Shown: positions 15,001 through 26,867 of the stretch, in pieces
Layout of the letters: every line of letters starts with the position of its first letter
How positions within the stretch are numbered: position 1 is the stretch's first letter
Source of the DNA: Bugulina stolonifera
Lineage: Eukaryota > Bryozoa > Gymnolaemata > Cheilostomatida > Bugulidae
DNA: 64,000 bases
Assembly (NCBI GenBank): GCA_935421135.1
Contig: OW285192.1
Span: forward strand, 14,919,001 to 14,983,000
Direction of reading: 5' to 3'
The notes under the pieces: model-generated
Databases searched by the model: none
What the model saw: the letters and a program-made list of their open reading frames with translations, nothing else
What the model was told of the DNA's origin: nothing
Translations under genes and position numbers: made by a program

Positions 15001-16122
15001 GGCCTAACTAACATGAAAACAGTGTCACAGATAGGGTTACCTACAGTCTTATGCTTAAAAACAGTTGCAGGATAAATTCAAAAGTAATGCATGTAGCAGT
15101 TGCTGTATTGATAGATACTTACGGGTCTATATCAATTTTAATACAGTTCATTGTTTTATCACGCTGTTTGTTGTCAGCTGCATTGACTAGAATTTCATCA
15201 AATATCTTATAAAGACCAGGCACATATGTTATCTCCCTTTGGTCCATTTGCCCAGCTTCTCGATCCATTACCCACATCGTCTGCAGAATTAATAATATCC
15301 AATAGCTAAATAGCAACATTGCGAATTAAACCTATATCACGATGATATTCAGGGACTTCATGGTATATAAATACATTCTAATTGTCCAAATCATTGAGAT
15401 CTTCTTACCGTAGTTTGTGTTTCAATAGAGCCAATATAAGTGTCAGGTCTCAGTAGTATATGCTCTAGTTGAGACTTTTTCTGGTATATCCGCTCCACAG
15501 ACAAACGCTTGTTTGCGGGGGAGTCCCCGGCTCCGCCTTTAGTCTTGGAGTTCTCCATTACTGACTACAGAAGAGAATTCATATTTGGTTTAGACTCTTA
15601 CTTTATAACTCAGACATTGTAAAAAATCAAACTAGCCCATCTACATGGGTATATTAATTCAATACTGTGCTATGTCAATAAACCCTACAGCTGGAGTTAC
15701 ACATGATCTCAGTTGATTCTTGAATGACTTTCACAACTTGGATAATTTGCATTATTCGATAGAAATATCAGTCTACCGTGGCTATCATTCATCATTATCC
15801 ATCAGGACACAGGAGTTAAGCCTACAGAACTCAACTCTACTACAAACAATGAAACATCAGTACTTTCACTTTGACCAAACTTAACTTGACCTGCAGAGGG
15901 CGTAGACTCTCCATGACCATCTAGAAGGAATTAGATAACGAAGCTGGTCTGTTAGATAACAATTAAATTTGACTTATTCGAGTAGATAGAGTATCGTTAG
16001 ACAATTATTCAGTGAGTATCAATCCAATCCAATGCCATGGCCGTTTTTGTTTTATTTTTTCGTAGGATTTCGGCGATTTGTTAACTTACCTTCCACTGCA
16101 AATTATTTTCATTCGTGGCCAT
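16..16122 (-). CDS. TOP2: DNA topoisomerase II, 30 exons, about 1,491 aa
   Basis: Type IIA topoisomerase: passes one DNA duplex through a transient double-strand break using ATP, in the nucleus, for decatenation and chromosome condensation. Exons: 16090-16122, 15409-15564, 15123-15280, 14741-14886, 14372-14469, 13958-14173, 13658-13834, 13242-13346, 12815-12952, 12480-12637, 11467-11605, 11184-11278, 10508-10649, 9980-10085, 9466-9657, 9067-9192, 8733-8867, 7552-7687, 7070-7156, 6725-6869, 3540-3739, 3135-3270, 2815-3010, 2444-2691, 2118-2201, 1760-1936, 1523-1628, 819-1052, 469-681, 16-209. All phases agree. Seen: GHKL ATPase motif [11 protein letters not shown] (catalytic Glu about 92), TOPRIM EGDSAK (Glu about 469) and [11 protein letters not shown] (Asp 549/551/553), and catalytic Tyr about 813 in SPRYIF, each shifted 5-8 residues from human TOP2A. 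The last ~300 residues are Lys/Ser/Asp-rich, as in the animal family. The 3' end is uncertain: a good donor (A|GTAAGA, exon edge 42) could splice to an exon outside the window instead of the TGA at 16-18. Confidence 0.96.
3798..6589. repeat. 34-bp minisatellite, about 82 copies, in TOP2 intron 20
   Basis: Tandem array of a 34-bp unit (core GTAACTAGTCGTATGAATAC, then ACATGCATAATAGTGG). It fills about 2.79 kb of a 2.98-kb intron between exons 6725-6869 and 3540-3739. Units differ at a few recurrent sites (GAATAC/GGATAC, ACATG/ACGTG/ACATA, GCAT/GTAT). It begins at TAACTAG and ends at GTGGGTAAC. No coding role is visible. Confidence 0.97.
7710..8717. repeat. 48-bp minisatellite, 21 copies, in TOP2 intron 17
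   Basis: Exactly 1,008 bp of a 48-bp unit (begins AGTACTAACCAGATAAGTAC), with variants GTGGTGG/GTGATGG and ACACG/ACACA/ACATG. The unit is a multiple of three and lacks stops in some frames, so it produces long open frames on both strands. These are artefacts: true TOP2 exons flank it at 7552-7687 and 8733-8867. Confidence 0.97.
9699..9878. repeat. 30-bp minisatellite, 6 copies, in TOP2 intron 14
   Basis: Six exact-length copies of a 30-bp unit (begins GACCAATAGTGTGGTATAGT) with two or three point differences. It lies between exons 9980-10085 and 9466-9657. It is open in several frames only because 30 is divisible by three. Confidence 0.95.
10087..10360. repeat. 21-bp minisatellite, about 13 copies, in TOP2 intron 13
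   Basis: Degenerate tandem repeat of about 21 bp (TACATTATGACAAGTCACGC plus C) starting right next to the acceptor of exon 9980-10085. A block of about six units recurs 128 bp downstream (the variant AAGTAACGTCTACAGC at about 10183 and 10311), which indicates a second-order duplication. Confidence 0.9.
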
Positions 16123-16804
16123 TGTGTATATTACTAATACAATTAACTATGTCATCAAAACTGCATGTTCAAATCGGACAGTTCAAAGTTATGTGATAAA
16201 TGGGTAGATTACGTAGATGCGGCCTATTTGATTATCCTGAATTTGAGCGCGGTTGCGGCCAAGAAATCTTTCTTTCGTTTTTTTCAATAAAACTCTCTAT
16301 GACTGGCTAATGTTTCAGTAAGTGCTTTTACTCCTCCAATAACACTGCCTGATACAAATGTTTAATCCGAGAACATCTGGTCCAAGGACTCGTTAAAAGT
16401 AACCACAACAGGGATAAACAACTCCCATTATCTTATTATAAGTGATACTGATAACGCTGCCACAACTTGAAATTGTCTTCCCACTTAGACAAGCTCCTCT
16501 AAACCTCTTGCAACAATACCATCACAATCAAAGCCTCCTCTGCTCACCAACATTTCAGCCAGTTAGTCCTACTCAATAGACAATACTGATGCAGACATAA
16601 CCACAGGTTCACAGTTATATTTTTATTAAAGCCATTAGCTATAATAATCGTATTTATTTCAGGTAAAGCATGCACAAAGTGTTCGAAGTGTGGTTATACA
16701 GGAGTAGGCCTATACAGTGTGTACCCACCTCAATTTTAGTGGTTATACGGACACCAGGCATGTACCCTCATTTTAATAGCTAGTTTTCCCCGTCCAGTCA
16801 TTGT

Positions 16805-16864
16805 GGACCTGATAGTGTAGTGGTAGAGTGCTTGCAAGCACTCTACCACTACACTATCAGGTCC
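16805..16864. repeat. Perfect 60-bp palindrome with tRNA-like arms
   Basis: Two 30-bp arms meet with no loop (centre between 16834 and 16835). The left arm begins GGACCTGATAGTGTAGTGGT and continues AGAGTGCTTG. It resembles the D-arm/box A half of a tRNA: 15 of 19 positions match TAGCTCAGTGGTAGAGCGC. It may be a head-to-head join of two tRNA or SINE 5' ends. Confidence 0.85.
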
Positions 16865-16905
16865 TGACTACTATAAAATTATTTGGATAGCTATACAATA
16901 CTAAT

Positions 16906-17063
16906 CTCATTTGTTCCACGTGTACCCACCTCATTTATTCCACGTATACCCACCTCATTTGTTCCACGTGTACCCACCTCATTTGTTCTACGTGCACCCA
17001 CCTCATTTGTTCCACGTGTACTCACCTCATTTGCTCCATGTGTACCCACCTCATTTGGTCTAC
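16906..17063. repeat. 24-bp minisatellite with E-boxes, 6.6 copies
   Basis: Tandem units of CTCATTTGTTCCACGTGTAC plus CCAC. Copies 1, 3 and 5 contain the palindromic E-box CACGTG; copies 2, 4 and 6 have one-base changes in it. It lies about 0.8 kb upstream of the TOP2 start and 0.9 kb past the Timeless stop. Confidence 0.93.
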
Positions 17064-17993
17064 TTTGAACACTGCATGCACATGTCAGGTAGAGGTACGT
17101 AGATGTATGATGTAGACTACTACAATAAAATATTAAGGTAAGTGAAAAGCTGACATGTTTGAATTTTTATGGTTTATGATGCCAGTGGGGACATAGATTT
17201 ACATGGTTGTGGAAATTGAAAAAAGCAGTAATTACCAATAGGTTATTCAAGGCCATTGATTGTAATTCGAAGTTGTGCTCTCCTTCGAGCAAAATATTGA
17301 CTTCTGAGAGGACAACTTTGTGACCAATACATGTATATCATTTTTACTTGATAAAGAAGTGCACCGCCTACATGCTATACAGTTTTAATACGTGTAGGTC
17401 TTGCTTTGAGGAAGTACTTAGTCACTAACATTTCCAGCTGGAGTTCATTTCGTAATTGAAAGGTCCATGATAGCATTTTATTTTTCATTCAACAACAAAA
17501 AATAGTATATCACATTTTGTTACCACAATGTAACATAGACTGAGGAAACTACCAATTTCTTTCAATTTCAGAATTAATTTCCCATGCAGCGACAAGATCA
17601 AGGTATAAGTACAGCAAAGAAATGTATATAAACCCTTATAATAACATTAGTGTAACCATTTGAATATATGAATACTTGTATAATAATGTAAACAAAGACA
17701 ATAATGTAAATAAAAATAAGAAAAATATCTCATCTCTGCAGACTTTTAAATTGAGTATAAATTCCGTACAATATGCATATTGTATATATATATATAGCAG
17801 TTGATAGAAATATGATATTATATCCACTGTTGTGAGTAACACTTTGTTGCTGCGGCACAGGTTATGTTTTAGACGTACTCTGCATGTATGATAGCCATAG
17901 ATTCAGATCACCCTTTTGAGCTGGGTCACCACTAAAATTATAAACAATACATGTCTACATGTAAGCTAATAGCCTTTGAATTCAATTGGATAA

Positions 17994-20900
17994 TTATTTG
18001 AAGTTAGTAAATCCTACACTGGGCCTTCCATCATCAATAATGCTCCTTTGGGAAAAAAACACAAAAAGAAGACAAACTATAAAATTAAGCAACACAAGTG
18101 TAAGTTGAAAGGCTTCTACACACCTGTTAGTTGTCCTGGGTACAGAGGTGGTCTGAGGCACTGCCAAGGTAGCATTTTCTGCTGGCTTAAACATGTCGCT
18201 TTCCATTAGGCTGTCATTGCCACTACTTACATAACCCAATGTATCTATAAGTATAATAATATAAATGGCTAAACAAAAGAGTAGGAACTGTTTCTTGGCA
18301 GCAATATCCCAGATGTTGGCAATATAGGTTGGCTATTTGATTGATACCAAGAGTATCATGCAGGGGATAAAACTATTTTAATCTGTAACGTGACTATCAA
18401 CCCCAGACACACCTCCAAAACATCCTGTCTGGTAAGCTGTATAGTCTGCCTAACAGGAGTCATGTTACTGTAACATAATTTTTACCATTGGACTGATTTC
18501 TCTATCATAATAAAGGAACACAAAAGATAAGACTTCACTCACCTTCTAGAATCATCCTCAGCCTGTCCGCCGCAGCATACAGAGTGGCTGCATTCAAGCT
18601 CTCTGGTATGAGAGGTATATAAGTTCCACTCAGTTCAAGGCACTCCATGTGTAGATGATTGAAGAGTGGCAGTACTTTTGGTTGTAAAAACATACTCTGC
18701 CTTTCTGTGTATGGTATGACAGGGTAGGAATGTCCCTTTAGGAACGAGTAGTAGCAGAGTGGGGAAATGTTAACATCATCTTTCGACACTGAAATACGAG
18801 AATGAACAAGTATGACAAGACAAGTCAATGTGTTCCGTTTATATAATCGTCCTATTAAACAGCGGAATATGGTGAAATTTATTACAGCAGATACATATCT
18901 CCCAAGTATTGTGATAAAGTGCGGTAAACTAAATCCAAATGTACATTGAATTAGTACTAGAACATGGGCCATCAGCAATAGTATAACAGATGCCTGATAT
19001 ACAATATAGTTAATGGATGAACTAGCCATTATATATTACGGCTCCGTTACAAAGACACGCAAATAGTAGCACAGGAATTGAACAGACAACTCACTAGCTT
19101 TAACATAGCTGGCTGCGAGAAGAGAAGATCTTATCCACATAATGAAGTCACTGTTCCCTTCCTCACAGATCTCTTTGACTAGGTCTGTTATATCAGCCAG
19201 TGTCTACAAGTGTAATATTGGACCAACAATTACATTATTATATTATTATATTATACTCACATATCTAGCACATGCCTAAGCAGTGAGCACATTAACAAAT
19301 TGTAGTATATATTCATTGGCCACAAACACTGGCCGTAACATCCAGGTGCCTGTCCAGCTTCAGAAGAAGAATATGTGTTACTAACCTGAACAGTTGAGTC
19401 ACTGATCAAACCAAGCTGTACGAGTTTCTCGGCAACTTGCTGTGTGCTGCAGTTGATTCCAGCGTGGTTTAGTCTCTCTGTCACAGTCTCTACACTTGGG
19501 TCTGTGAGGTCAGCATAGACACTCATTAGGTCACTCTCTTCTGAGTCTGTCCAATCTGTCAAGCAGGATACAAATAGTTACTCCATATACAGAACTTCTA
19601 TGACTATGGCTAATCAGCCGATGCAAGAAATATGTGAAAGATTATTACTGCATGAAAACATTATACCTGTACAAAGCCATGGATGCTGTACTCCCAAGAG
19701 GTATAATCTGTCTGTCATTTAGCAAGGTGAGCGTTCAGTAAAACTGTCAATGAGAGGTTACTTGATATGCAGCCACAGTAGACGAGTTGAGTACGCTCTG
19801 GAGTATAGTATAACGATGAAAAAAGATTATCCGGACAGAACACACAAAATTTACCTGTAGTTGTAGCAGGGGACGATTCCTGCTCACCCCCATTGTTAGT
19901 AACATCCATGGTTTCAGGAACTGAGTTCATAAAGCTTTGTACACAAATCTAAAACATGTCAAAATCTTACTTCCAGAATCAATGACAGCTACCACAATAA
20001 GTAACAACAATATCTGATAATATGAGTGTGTAGGCTAATTCATCAAAACATGAATGAATAAAGTAAGCATATATACATGTATACCCATGAAAGAACAAAA
20101 CAATGCAAGCATAAATCACACCTCTGGTTTAGCCGAAAGGTCGTCAATGAAGGATTGAGTGACATAGGTGGCCAGCTGACGATCATCATCATTAGCTTCA
20201 GGGTTGGCTGCCACCTCTCCCATTAGCCTGAGTAGAGTGGGGGTGTACAACAGATCTATTCTCTCACAATCCACACATATGTGTGATAGCATGGTGAAGG
20301 CAGCCAGGTTAGTATGCACACTATTAGTAGAGTATGTCTCTACCACTAGTGCATACCGCTGTAATACTCGGACATCAGCAAACCTAAAACATACACCAGT
20401 GTGGCACTTAGATGGATATCAGCAGTCAATGTATAAATAATCAAGTCAAAAATTAAGAGCTTGGTTATCAAAGCAGCACTATCTCAATCTAACAGTTGAG
20501 AGAATATATATAGGCTACTTATAGACAAGACATTGAAGTAAACACACATTACAAAGGTACATAGATACTAACTGTCTGATGTGCTCGAGCACAGTCTGTT
20601 CCAGCTGACCACTACACATTCTGTTGTAAAACTCGACAGATGTCAGGAGATTGTGGTTGATACAGATCAGCTGGAAGAGAAACGATCGGGGGAATGACGT
20701 GATGTCAAAGTTGCGAATGTAGAAGAGGAGAATCTGCCAAAGGTCGGTCATGTTAACAAGGTCCTCTGTAAAGGTAAGACGAGAAGAATCCAAAAACGAA
20801 ATTAAATAAACTCAGCTAGCCAGCCAAGATTGGTAAATGGATATAATATGAAGGTACATGCAGTCAATCTGAGAACACTAGATGCAGCTGTTAATAGAGA

Positions 20901-23900
20901 ACGTTTAAAGCTCTGGTACCAGCTCAACATGGCATACTCTTTCCAAAGGTCAAGGATATGTATTCTGCACATTCATCAATGAAATGAAATTTTAGGAAAA
21001 CAAGTCAATAAAACCATTTTATTGTCTCATTCATGCATTAGAGTTACTTCCTTAAAAGAATATCTAGACTCTAGAGAGATTAATAAAACTGTTTACTTAG
21101 TGACAAGGAAAGTACATAAGCACTGTCAAAGTACATAAGTCTCTGTCAATCAGAGCATAATTTAATTCAGTCTGTGTTTGAATAATAAATATTTATACAA
21201 AACCTCTATTCACTGGTAAGGTGCGTATTTAGATGTATATATGTACATGTATATATATATATATACATACATGAAACTTGCTTAATTCAAACTCCATGGG
21301 ACTGCCATAATTGGTTTGAATTAGGGCTGAGTTTGAATTGTAAGATCACTTCACTTAATTGGAGTCATTATATAACGCTCAGCAGGGACTAAGGCTAATA
21401 GTTTGAACGAACCAAGTTTTTGAATTGTCCAAGGCTGAATTAAGCAAGTTCCAGTGTAATTATGTATTATATTTATACACAAAGGTAGCTAGTGATTACG
21501 CACTGTGAAACTGCATGATGGCCTTCACCTCCTCAGTGCTGGCACTTGAGAATTTGTAATTAGAGACAAGTGTCAGCAGACTTTCTATTGCAGAGAATAG
21601 CATCATACACCTGCAAGCACATGCTGTATGTAGTATGTAGCTAGAGCATGTGTATGTACTTGATGCAATCATGTGACATCATGATACATGAGACAAACTG
21701 TGCACGAGACAAACGTACACGAGACAAATAAGCAGGTCTAATAATACTTAAACAAGCCCGTGACTTGCACTGTGAAAGTGCCTCAATATACAGAACAATA
21801 GTCCAATAAATATTCCGTTGACATTTCATGTATCCTGTATCTGATTTTTTTCTTATATAACTCCTTCGGTGCAGGTATACTATCTTTAGCAAGAATTAAT
21901 ACTATGGATTACCATGTCGACTGTAGTAGAGAATTATAATAGACATGTGGCACTGAACCATCCCTGATTGGTTTAGTGCACGTGAATACTAAACATGCTC
22001 TACCTTCTTACACTACTAGTACACTCTAGACTACTAATATAAACAGTTTACTGCTTACTAACGTTAGCTAGTTTCTATTGATCTCACCTCTGCTTGCCTT
22101 GTTGTACTTTTGTACTCATCTGTTCTTTACCAAATAGCTTGGGCACCATGGCTGACACTTGGTACACCAAATAGCCGATAAATTTATTAGAGATTACACC
22201 CCTACAATATGAAGTTTATTACAATAGGAAACTAGGCTATGACGCAGTTTAATTGGAATTATCCGTGTAGAAATTATCTGAATTTAGATATATGTACGGG
22301 TATATGATTGATGCAGTAATTACCTGAACTTAGATATTGGTACTGGTACATGGCTGATGTAGGGGAGAAAGTACGTCAAGCACCAGGAGATATAACTGCA
22401 TTCCATATCTGTTGGCTCTCTTAGCTCCTTTTTCTGTAAATAAAACAATTTCCATAATATATTACATGTAGGCCTATATATACCTGTATACACTTCAGTA
22501 TACATGCACAATAGACATAGTTGATGTACAGTCAAACAGCGGCATGTCTAAATAAAGGCAACGGCAGGAAATGAATGCCGGTTTGTAAGTAGATAATTGG
22601 TAAAAGGGTTGTTCAAAATGTGTGTTACAGAGCCGACTCGAGCAGAGCCTAAGGGGTGGGATAGCATGAGATCTAAGTGTGAATAGAACCAATGCTGTAA
22701 TATTTTAGTAGGTTTACAAAGAGGTTCAGTGGATATCTACAGAAAGGTCAGTGGATATCTACAGAAAGTTCAGTGGATATCTACAGACAGAGGTTCCTCA
22801 TTACCTTGAGAGACACGGCCATGGCAGAGAGAGGTCCTTGCAGCAATTGAACAATGAGACGTTTCAACTTATCGCTGACATATTTCTCTGCCAGGAGACT
22901 CGCTGTTGTACTCGCACAAACTTTATCTGCATTAACCTTCCACTAAAACACAAAGTAAATCATGGAAACAAAGCCATGTGGCATAATGTGCATATATATT
23001 ACAATATACCCTTGGTATGATGGTAGGACATGTAGTCACCAGGAAGGCATATAAGGACTAGAACTAGTAACACTATCATATAACAATGTTTAGAATTAAA
23101 TATAGTTCATAAGATTGCAATAAATAAATGAGAAGCACACTTTTAATCTCCACATCTTGCAGTGATTTCTGACACCTATATTTAACCACATTTAGGTGAG
23201 AAGATAGAATGAATTCATGTATTTATTTACTATTAATGGCTTAGTGGCTTATATAGGTTTAGTGGGTGGACAGCCAACACTATCTTCACTGTTTACTACC
23301 AATTGGTAACATCACATGCTTGAAAACGTGCTTATAGAGACTATTAATAAATAGTATGTGATTACAACTGTGATCACAGTCACAAGTTATGCACGTGATT
23401 ATAAACAAAAAGCCTGTGTTTCAGTCTATGGTTATTTAGGACAAAGACATGAGCTACAGATGGGAAGATGAGTGGGAGTGGTAATGAGAAAACTATTATT
23501 ACTAATGTAGTCATATCCATTAAGAAATAACAATACATGGCTGTTTTATACACAATGTACATGTATTTGTACCATGTACAAGCCATGTACATTTTACATA
23601 TAATGTAATATACCCTGTGTGTATGGGACAGGAGAGCAATCGGGTGTATTCACTACATGGAAATCACTGGTACAGAGGACCGCATTGACAATAACAATGC
23701 TCAATATTGGCAGTTCTCGAATTTCCAAGTATTGATATCCTCTATTTCTGTATATATATAATTTCAGATTCTATCATTTCTCTTTGATAGAGGAGGTATA
23801 CATGCCTACTTTACCTTAAATTTAGAGAAGAGTAGAGAGAGGGTCTGGCACACCGGTGCTACTAGCTCGTCTTTACCATGGCATGTAATAGAGTAGATCA

Positions 23901-25637
23901 GCACACAACTCAACCCATTCTTCAGCAATAACCTGCAGTACAGAAATAATTGTCTACTCAATTCTAGAACTCGGTGCCTTCACGACCTCTTGGACTCGCT
24001 CGCAAATAAAAATCCCAAGATGGCCGAAAGGGTTAGTGACCTGGGACTTTGTTCAGTTAGAGGAAACCACTCCTAGGTCATCGGTACATGGGTGTTACTT
24101 GCTAACTGGAGTAGTACAGCATAATTAAATTCAGTCGAAAAAGATTTTACTGTACAGCGGTAGAAAAAAAGATGAAAAAAATATTTTCAAATAAATAAAG
24201 CTTGTACGTACCCTTGCAAAGCTTGGATTTGGAGAACATCCTCATTTTTGGCAAAGTGCAAGATGTTTCTGACCATCTTGAGCAGGTGCTTGATAGAATC
24301 ATATGCTTCCTGTGTCATCTCTTGCTCCCCGGCCTAACATCATAAACATCATAATGTTACAATATACTACATTATTGGGCCAGAGACCTTTATCAATATA
24401 TTGATATTGATAATAACACGATGTATTTTAGTGGTACGAAACATACAGGTACCATTTTTATGAGCATAAAGCAAGATTTACAGAGATAATCCGTAAATAC
24501 CAATGATGAGTAGGTGTATATATCACATGTAAACACAACATGCAAAACAATACATACCAAGTCATTATAATTATTACGTTTACCTCGGCAATAAGCTCTT
24601 GTATATGAGCAAAGAGTTTAGAGACAAAGTCAGTGTCCAGGAACGCTTTCCTCACTTGTCTGGTAAGTTTGATAAGATCGTTCTTAATATGGTTATCTAG
24701 AGGGGGGACAAACCCTGACTCTACTACTGGCTCACACAGCTCACCAAACAGCCTATAAAATACATATATAATCTCGTATAGTATTGGTAATACAGGTTCC
24801 ACATTTCTGTATAACCTATGACCATGATCCACATACACTTATTATTCTCAGAAAAGATCTCATCTAGAAACCAACAAACCAACCATTTACTCATGAAAAA
24901 CCATGTCCAGGTAATATTACGACACAGCCCCAGGTTCACATATAGCATGACTTGGGAGAGCACAGCCAGCCTTTACATGACACTGTATACTACACGCACC
25001 TTAGTATTAATGCTAATTCATTAACATCAGGGGAGCCAAATTTAATCATAGGTATAAGATCTTTGGTAATCAGCTGTTCCGCCAGCAGATGGCGCTTGGT
25101 GACACATTTACGTGGATCCTCCGCGTACATAGCACCCAGCAATTCTTCAACAGTATCTGGAACAAGATTATTTAGCATGATGAAATAGGGGATAATGGTT
25201 GCACTGGGAAACATTGCAAATGACAGAAGTAGCCAATTATGCCATATAGATCACAAAATTGGTAGCATACTATGAGAAAATGCCCACTAATCATGCTAAT
25301 GAACAAGCTGAAGCAACAGTTGAAAGTACAGATTGTATATCGATACCACATACTACATGTAGATACATCAATCTTATGGCCAAGTAACAGCAAACTACAA
25401 TTAGTGTCTCCGCGTCGGACACAGGCCAACTAGGTCACAAAGATTTGGATTCATTTTCGGTGGCGGGTCGCAAAGACACTAAATATCATTCTCTATACCC
25501 TACAGCATAGTCTGAGTAGAATGAGGGGTATTACCTGCGCATTCATCATGGAGTATGTACTGGTTATCAGATACCATCTCCCCTAGACTACAGCCAATAC
25601 TTCTAACCCCAGTGCTGTTCATGATATACCACTCCAT
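17994..25637 (-). CDS. TIMELESS: Timeless-family protein, 17 exons, about 794 aa
   Basis: The Timeless family includes the replication-fork protein TIMELESS/timeout (partner of Tipin) and the insect clock protein TIM. Exons: 25535-25637, 25000-25156, 24584-24752, 24212-24333, 23815-23932, 22805-22942, 22324-22433, 22088-22201, 21504-21610, 20573-20765, 20122-20383, 19855-19948, 19386-19555, 19095-19203, 18543-18788, 18124-18244, 17994-18045. The sum is 2,385 nt with consistent phases. The N-terminus MEWYIMNSTGVRSIGCSLGE and the following residues up to KDLIPMIKF match the Timeless N-terminal domain. Further matches are LLKMVRNILHFAKN, an FDITSFPRSFLFQL block, a YSTNSVHTNLA helix block, the Myb-like WTDSEESDLMSVY and the C-terminal IPLIPESLNAATLYAAADRL. 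It is much shorter than human TIMELESS (about 1,208 aa) or fly TIM (about 1,400): the long acidic linkers are missing. Whether it is the clock-type or replication-type paralogue is undecided. The family is secure; single exon edges less so. Confidence 0.87.
21268..21458. mobile_element. pogo/Tigger-like MITE in Timeless intron 9
   Basis: About 190 bp with inverted ends: the left reads TACATGAAACTTGCTTAATT and the right, reverse-complemented, TACACTGGAACTTGCTTAAT. TA at both borders is consistent with a TA target duplication. GCTTAATTCAAAC-type ends are typical of pogo-like MITEs. No coding capacity. Assigned from the ends only. Confidence 0.65.
22723..22791. repeat. 22-bp tandem repeat, 3 copies
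   Basis: Three copies of a GTTCAGTGGATATCTACAGA unit lie in Timeless intron 6, just outside the donor side of exon 22805-22942. Short and without visible function. Confidence 0.85.
23973..24099 (+). mobile_element. Partial copy of the AGGTGTC-ended MITE family
   Basis: Lies in Timeless intron 4. It matches the left part of the full element at 46652-46922: GGTGCCTTCACGACCTCTTG here versus GGTGTCTTCGCGACCTCTTG there, followed by a shared CGCAAATAAA, CAAGATGGCC and a GGGA(C/T)TTTG block. The right end with its inverted repeat is missing. Confidence 0.7.
25402..25481. mobile_element. Short element with AGTGTCT ends, related to the 46652 MITE
   Basis: 80 bp in Timeless intron 1 with inverted ends (left TAGTGTCTCCGCG, right GTCGCAAAGACACTA). 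The ends resemble those of the 271-bp MITE at 46652-46922, so this may be a heavily deleted relative. The interior is not clearly alignable. Confidence 0.5.
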
Positions 25638-25708
25638 GGCTAATAGCAATGAAGGTAAGAACTCGTCGTCCTCAGCTGAAACATTATACGACCTGTATAG
25701 ATTAACTC

Positions 25709-25751
25709 TATCATCATTTTTACAAACAGTATGTTTGTAAAAATGATGATA
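25709..25751. repeat. Perfect 19-bp inverted repeat, 5-nt loop, upstream of Timeless start
   Basis: Arms 25709-25727 (TATCATCATTTTTACAAAC) and 25733-25751 are exact reverse complements around AGTAT. It lies about 70-115 bp upstream of the Timeless ATG, so it falls in the promoter or 5' leader. It could be a hairpin or a tiny MITE remnant. Confidence 0.8.
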
Positions 25752-26867
25752 AATGATGTATGATGTAGGCCTACATGTATGTGATGTACATGTATGTGTG
25801 TAACCTCTACGTGTAAGATAATATTATCAAACTGCTTGTCATTAAGTCTGTACTTACTCCGCAATATATTCTAAGTATAGTTCAAAATTTCACTAAGAGA
25901 GGAGAATGACAAGATACAATACAGTATACAGTATCTCCTATCCAATGACAATAGTACAGTGCTAGGACTGTGTAGTATATAGTCTACATTTCAACAAAGT
26001 AGATGGTGACACAAAGTAAATATCAATATAATTATATTAATACAAAGTGTATAATAATAATTTTAAATTTAATAATAATAATATAGCACTATATAAATGA
26101 TGATGATTGTACAGTATATCGATGCAGGTATATAATAATTGTATCTACCTGATGTATTAGTATCCATGTTATTATTGTAACCAGAAAAACTATTTCCAAA
26201 CGTTAGAGCACTTTGGCTATATTATTGTTTCCATAATAAATACAAATGGAAAACACAACTTATTGGTGTCACCTTTATAGGAATATGATCTGCGAATGAG
26301 CGATCCAGCAAGTCGAATGTGTGGGTCCAGCACGTTGGGTAGCTGAGGTTGAAGCAGCGAATAAGAATGATGCTGATACGTAGTCAAGCAACTAGTGTTG
26401 CTATTCCCATGGTAAACATCGTGTTCTTGACTAACTTATCTATTAAAACAGAAAATCCTAGAAAGGCAACGTGACTACCAGAATTAATATTATTATTACT
26501 AATCTGACTTTACAGGTCAATTCAATCTACACTGTGATAGGATGGAGTGAGAAATACTTATGAATGATTGGACGAAAGCAAGATAGCTTATGCATCACTT
26601 CTACTAAGACAGATGTTAACACAAGTCACGTTTCTTCTAGCATGAGCGTGTTTATAGAAAGCGTGTCATTGATTAATTAACCATTGAACCTGAGTCTAAT
26701 ATGTAAAGGGACATGTCTAGAGCCACCCTCTAAAAGCTTGGGATTATGAACAATTTGTAGTTATAAATACACATGCACATAGGATAAAAATATTGTACAG
26801 CTTTGTACCTATAGAGCTATTCATGACAATTTAAATGTAGTATGATGTATATCAGGTATACAAATTT

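Larger units (their letters stand above)
16123..17993. other. Intergenic spacer, TOP2 5' side and Timeless 3' side
   Basis: About 1.9 kb between the TOP2 start codon and the Timeless stop codon, both on the minus strand. It should contain the TOP2 promoter and 5' leader. I see no convincing TATA box near 16130-16260. It holds the palindrome at 16805-16864 and the 24-bp array at 16906-17063, described separately. I see nothing else structured. Confidence 0.6.
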
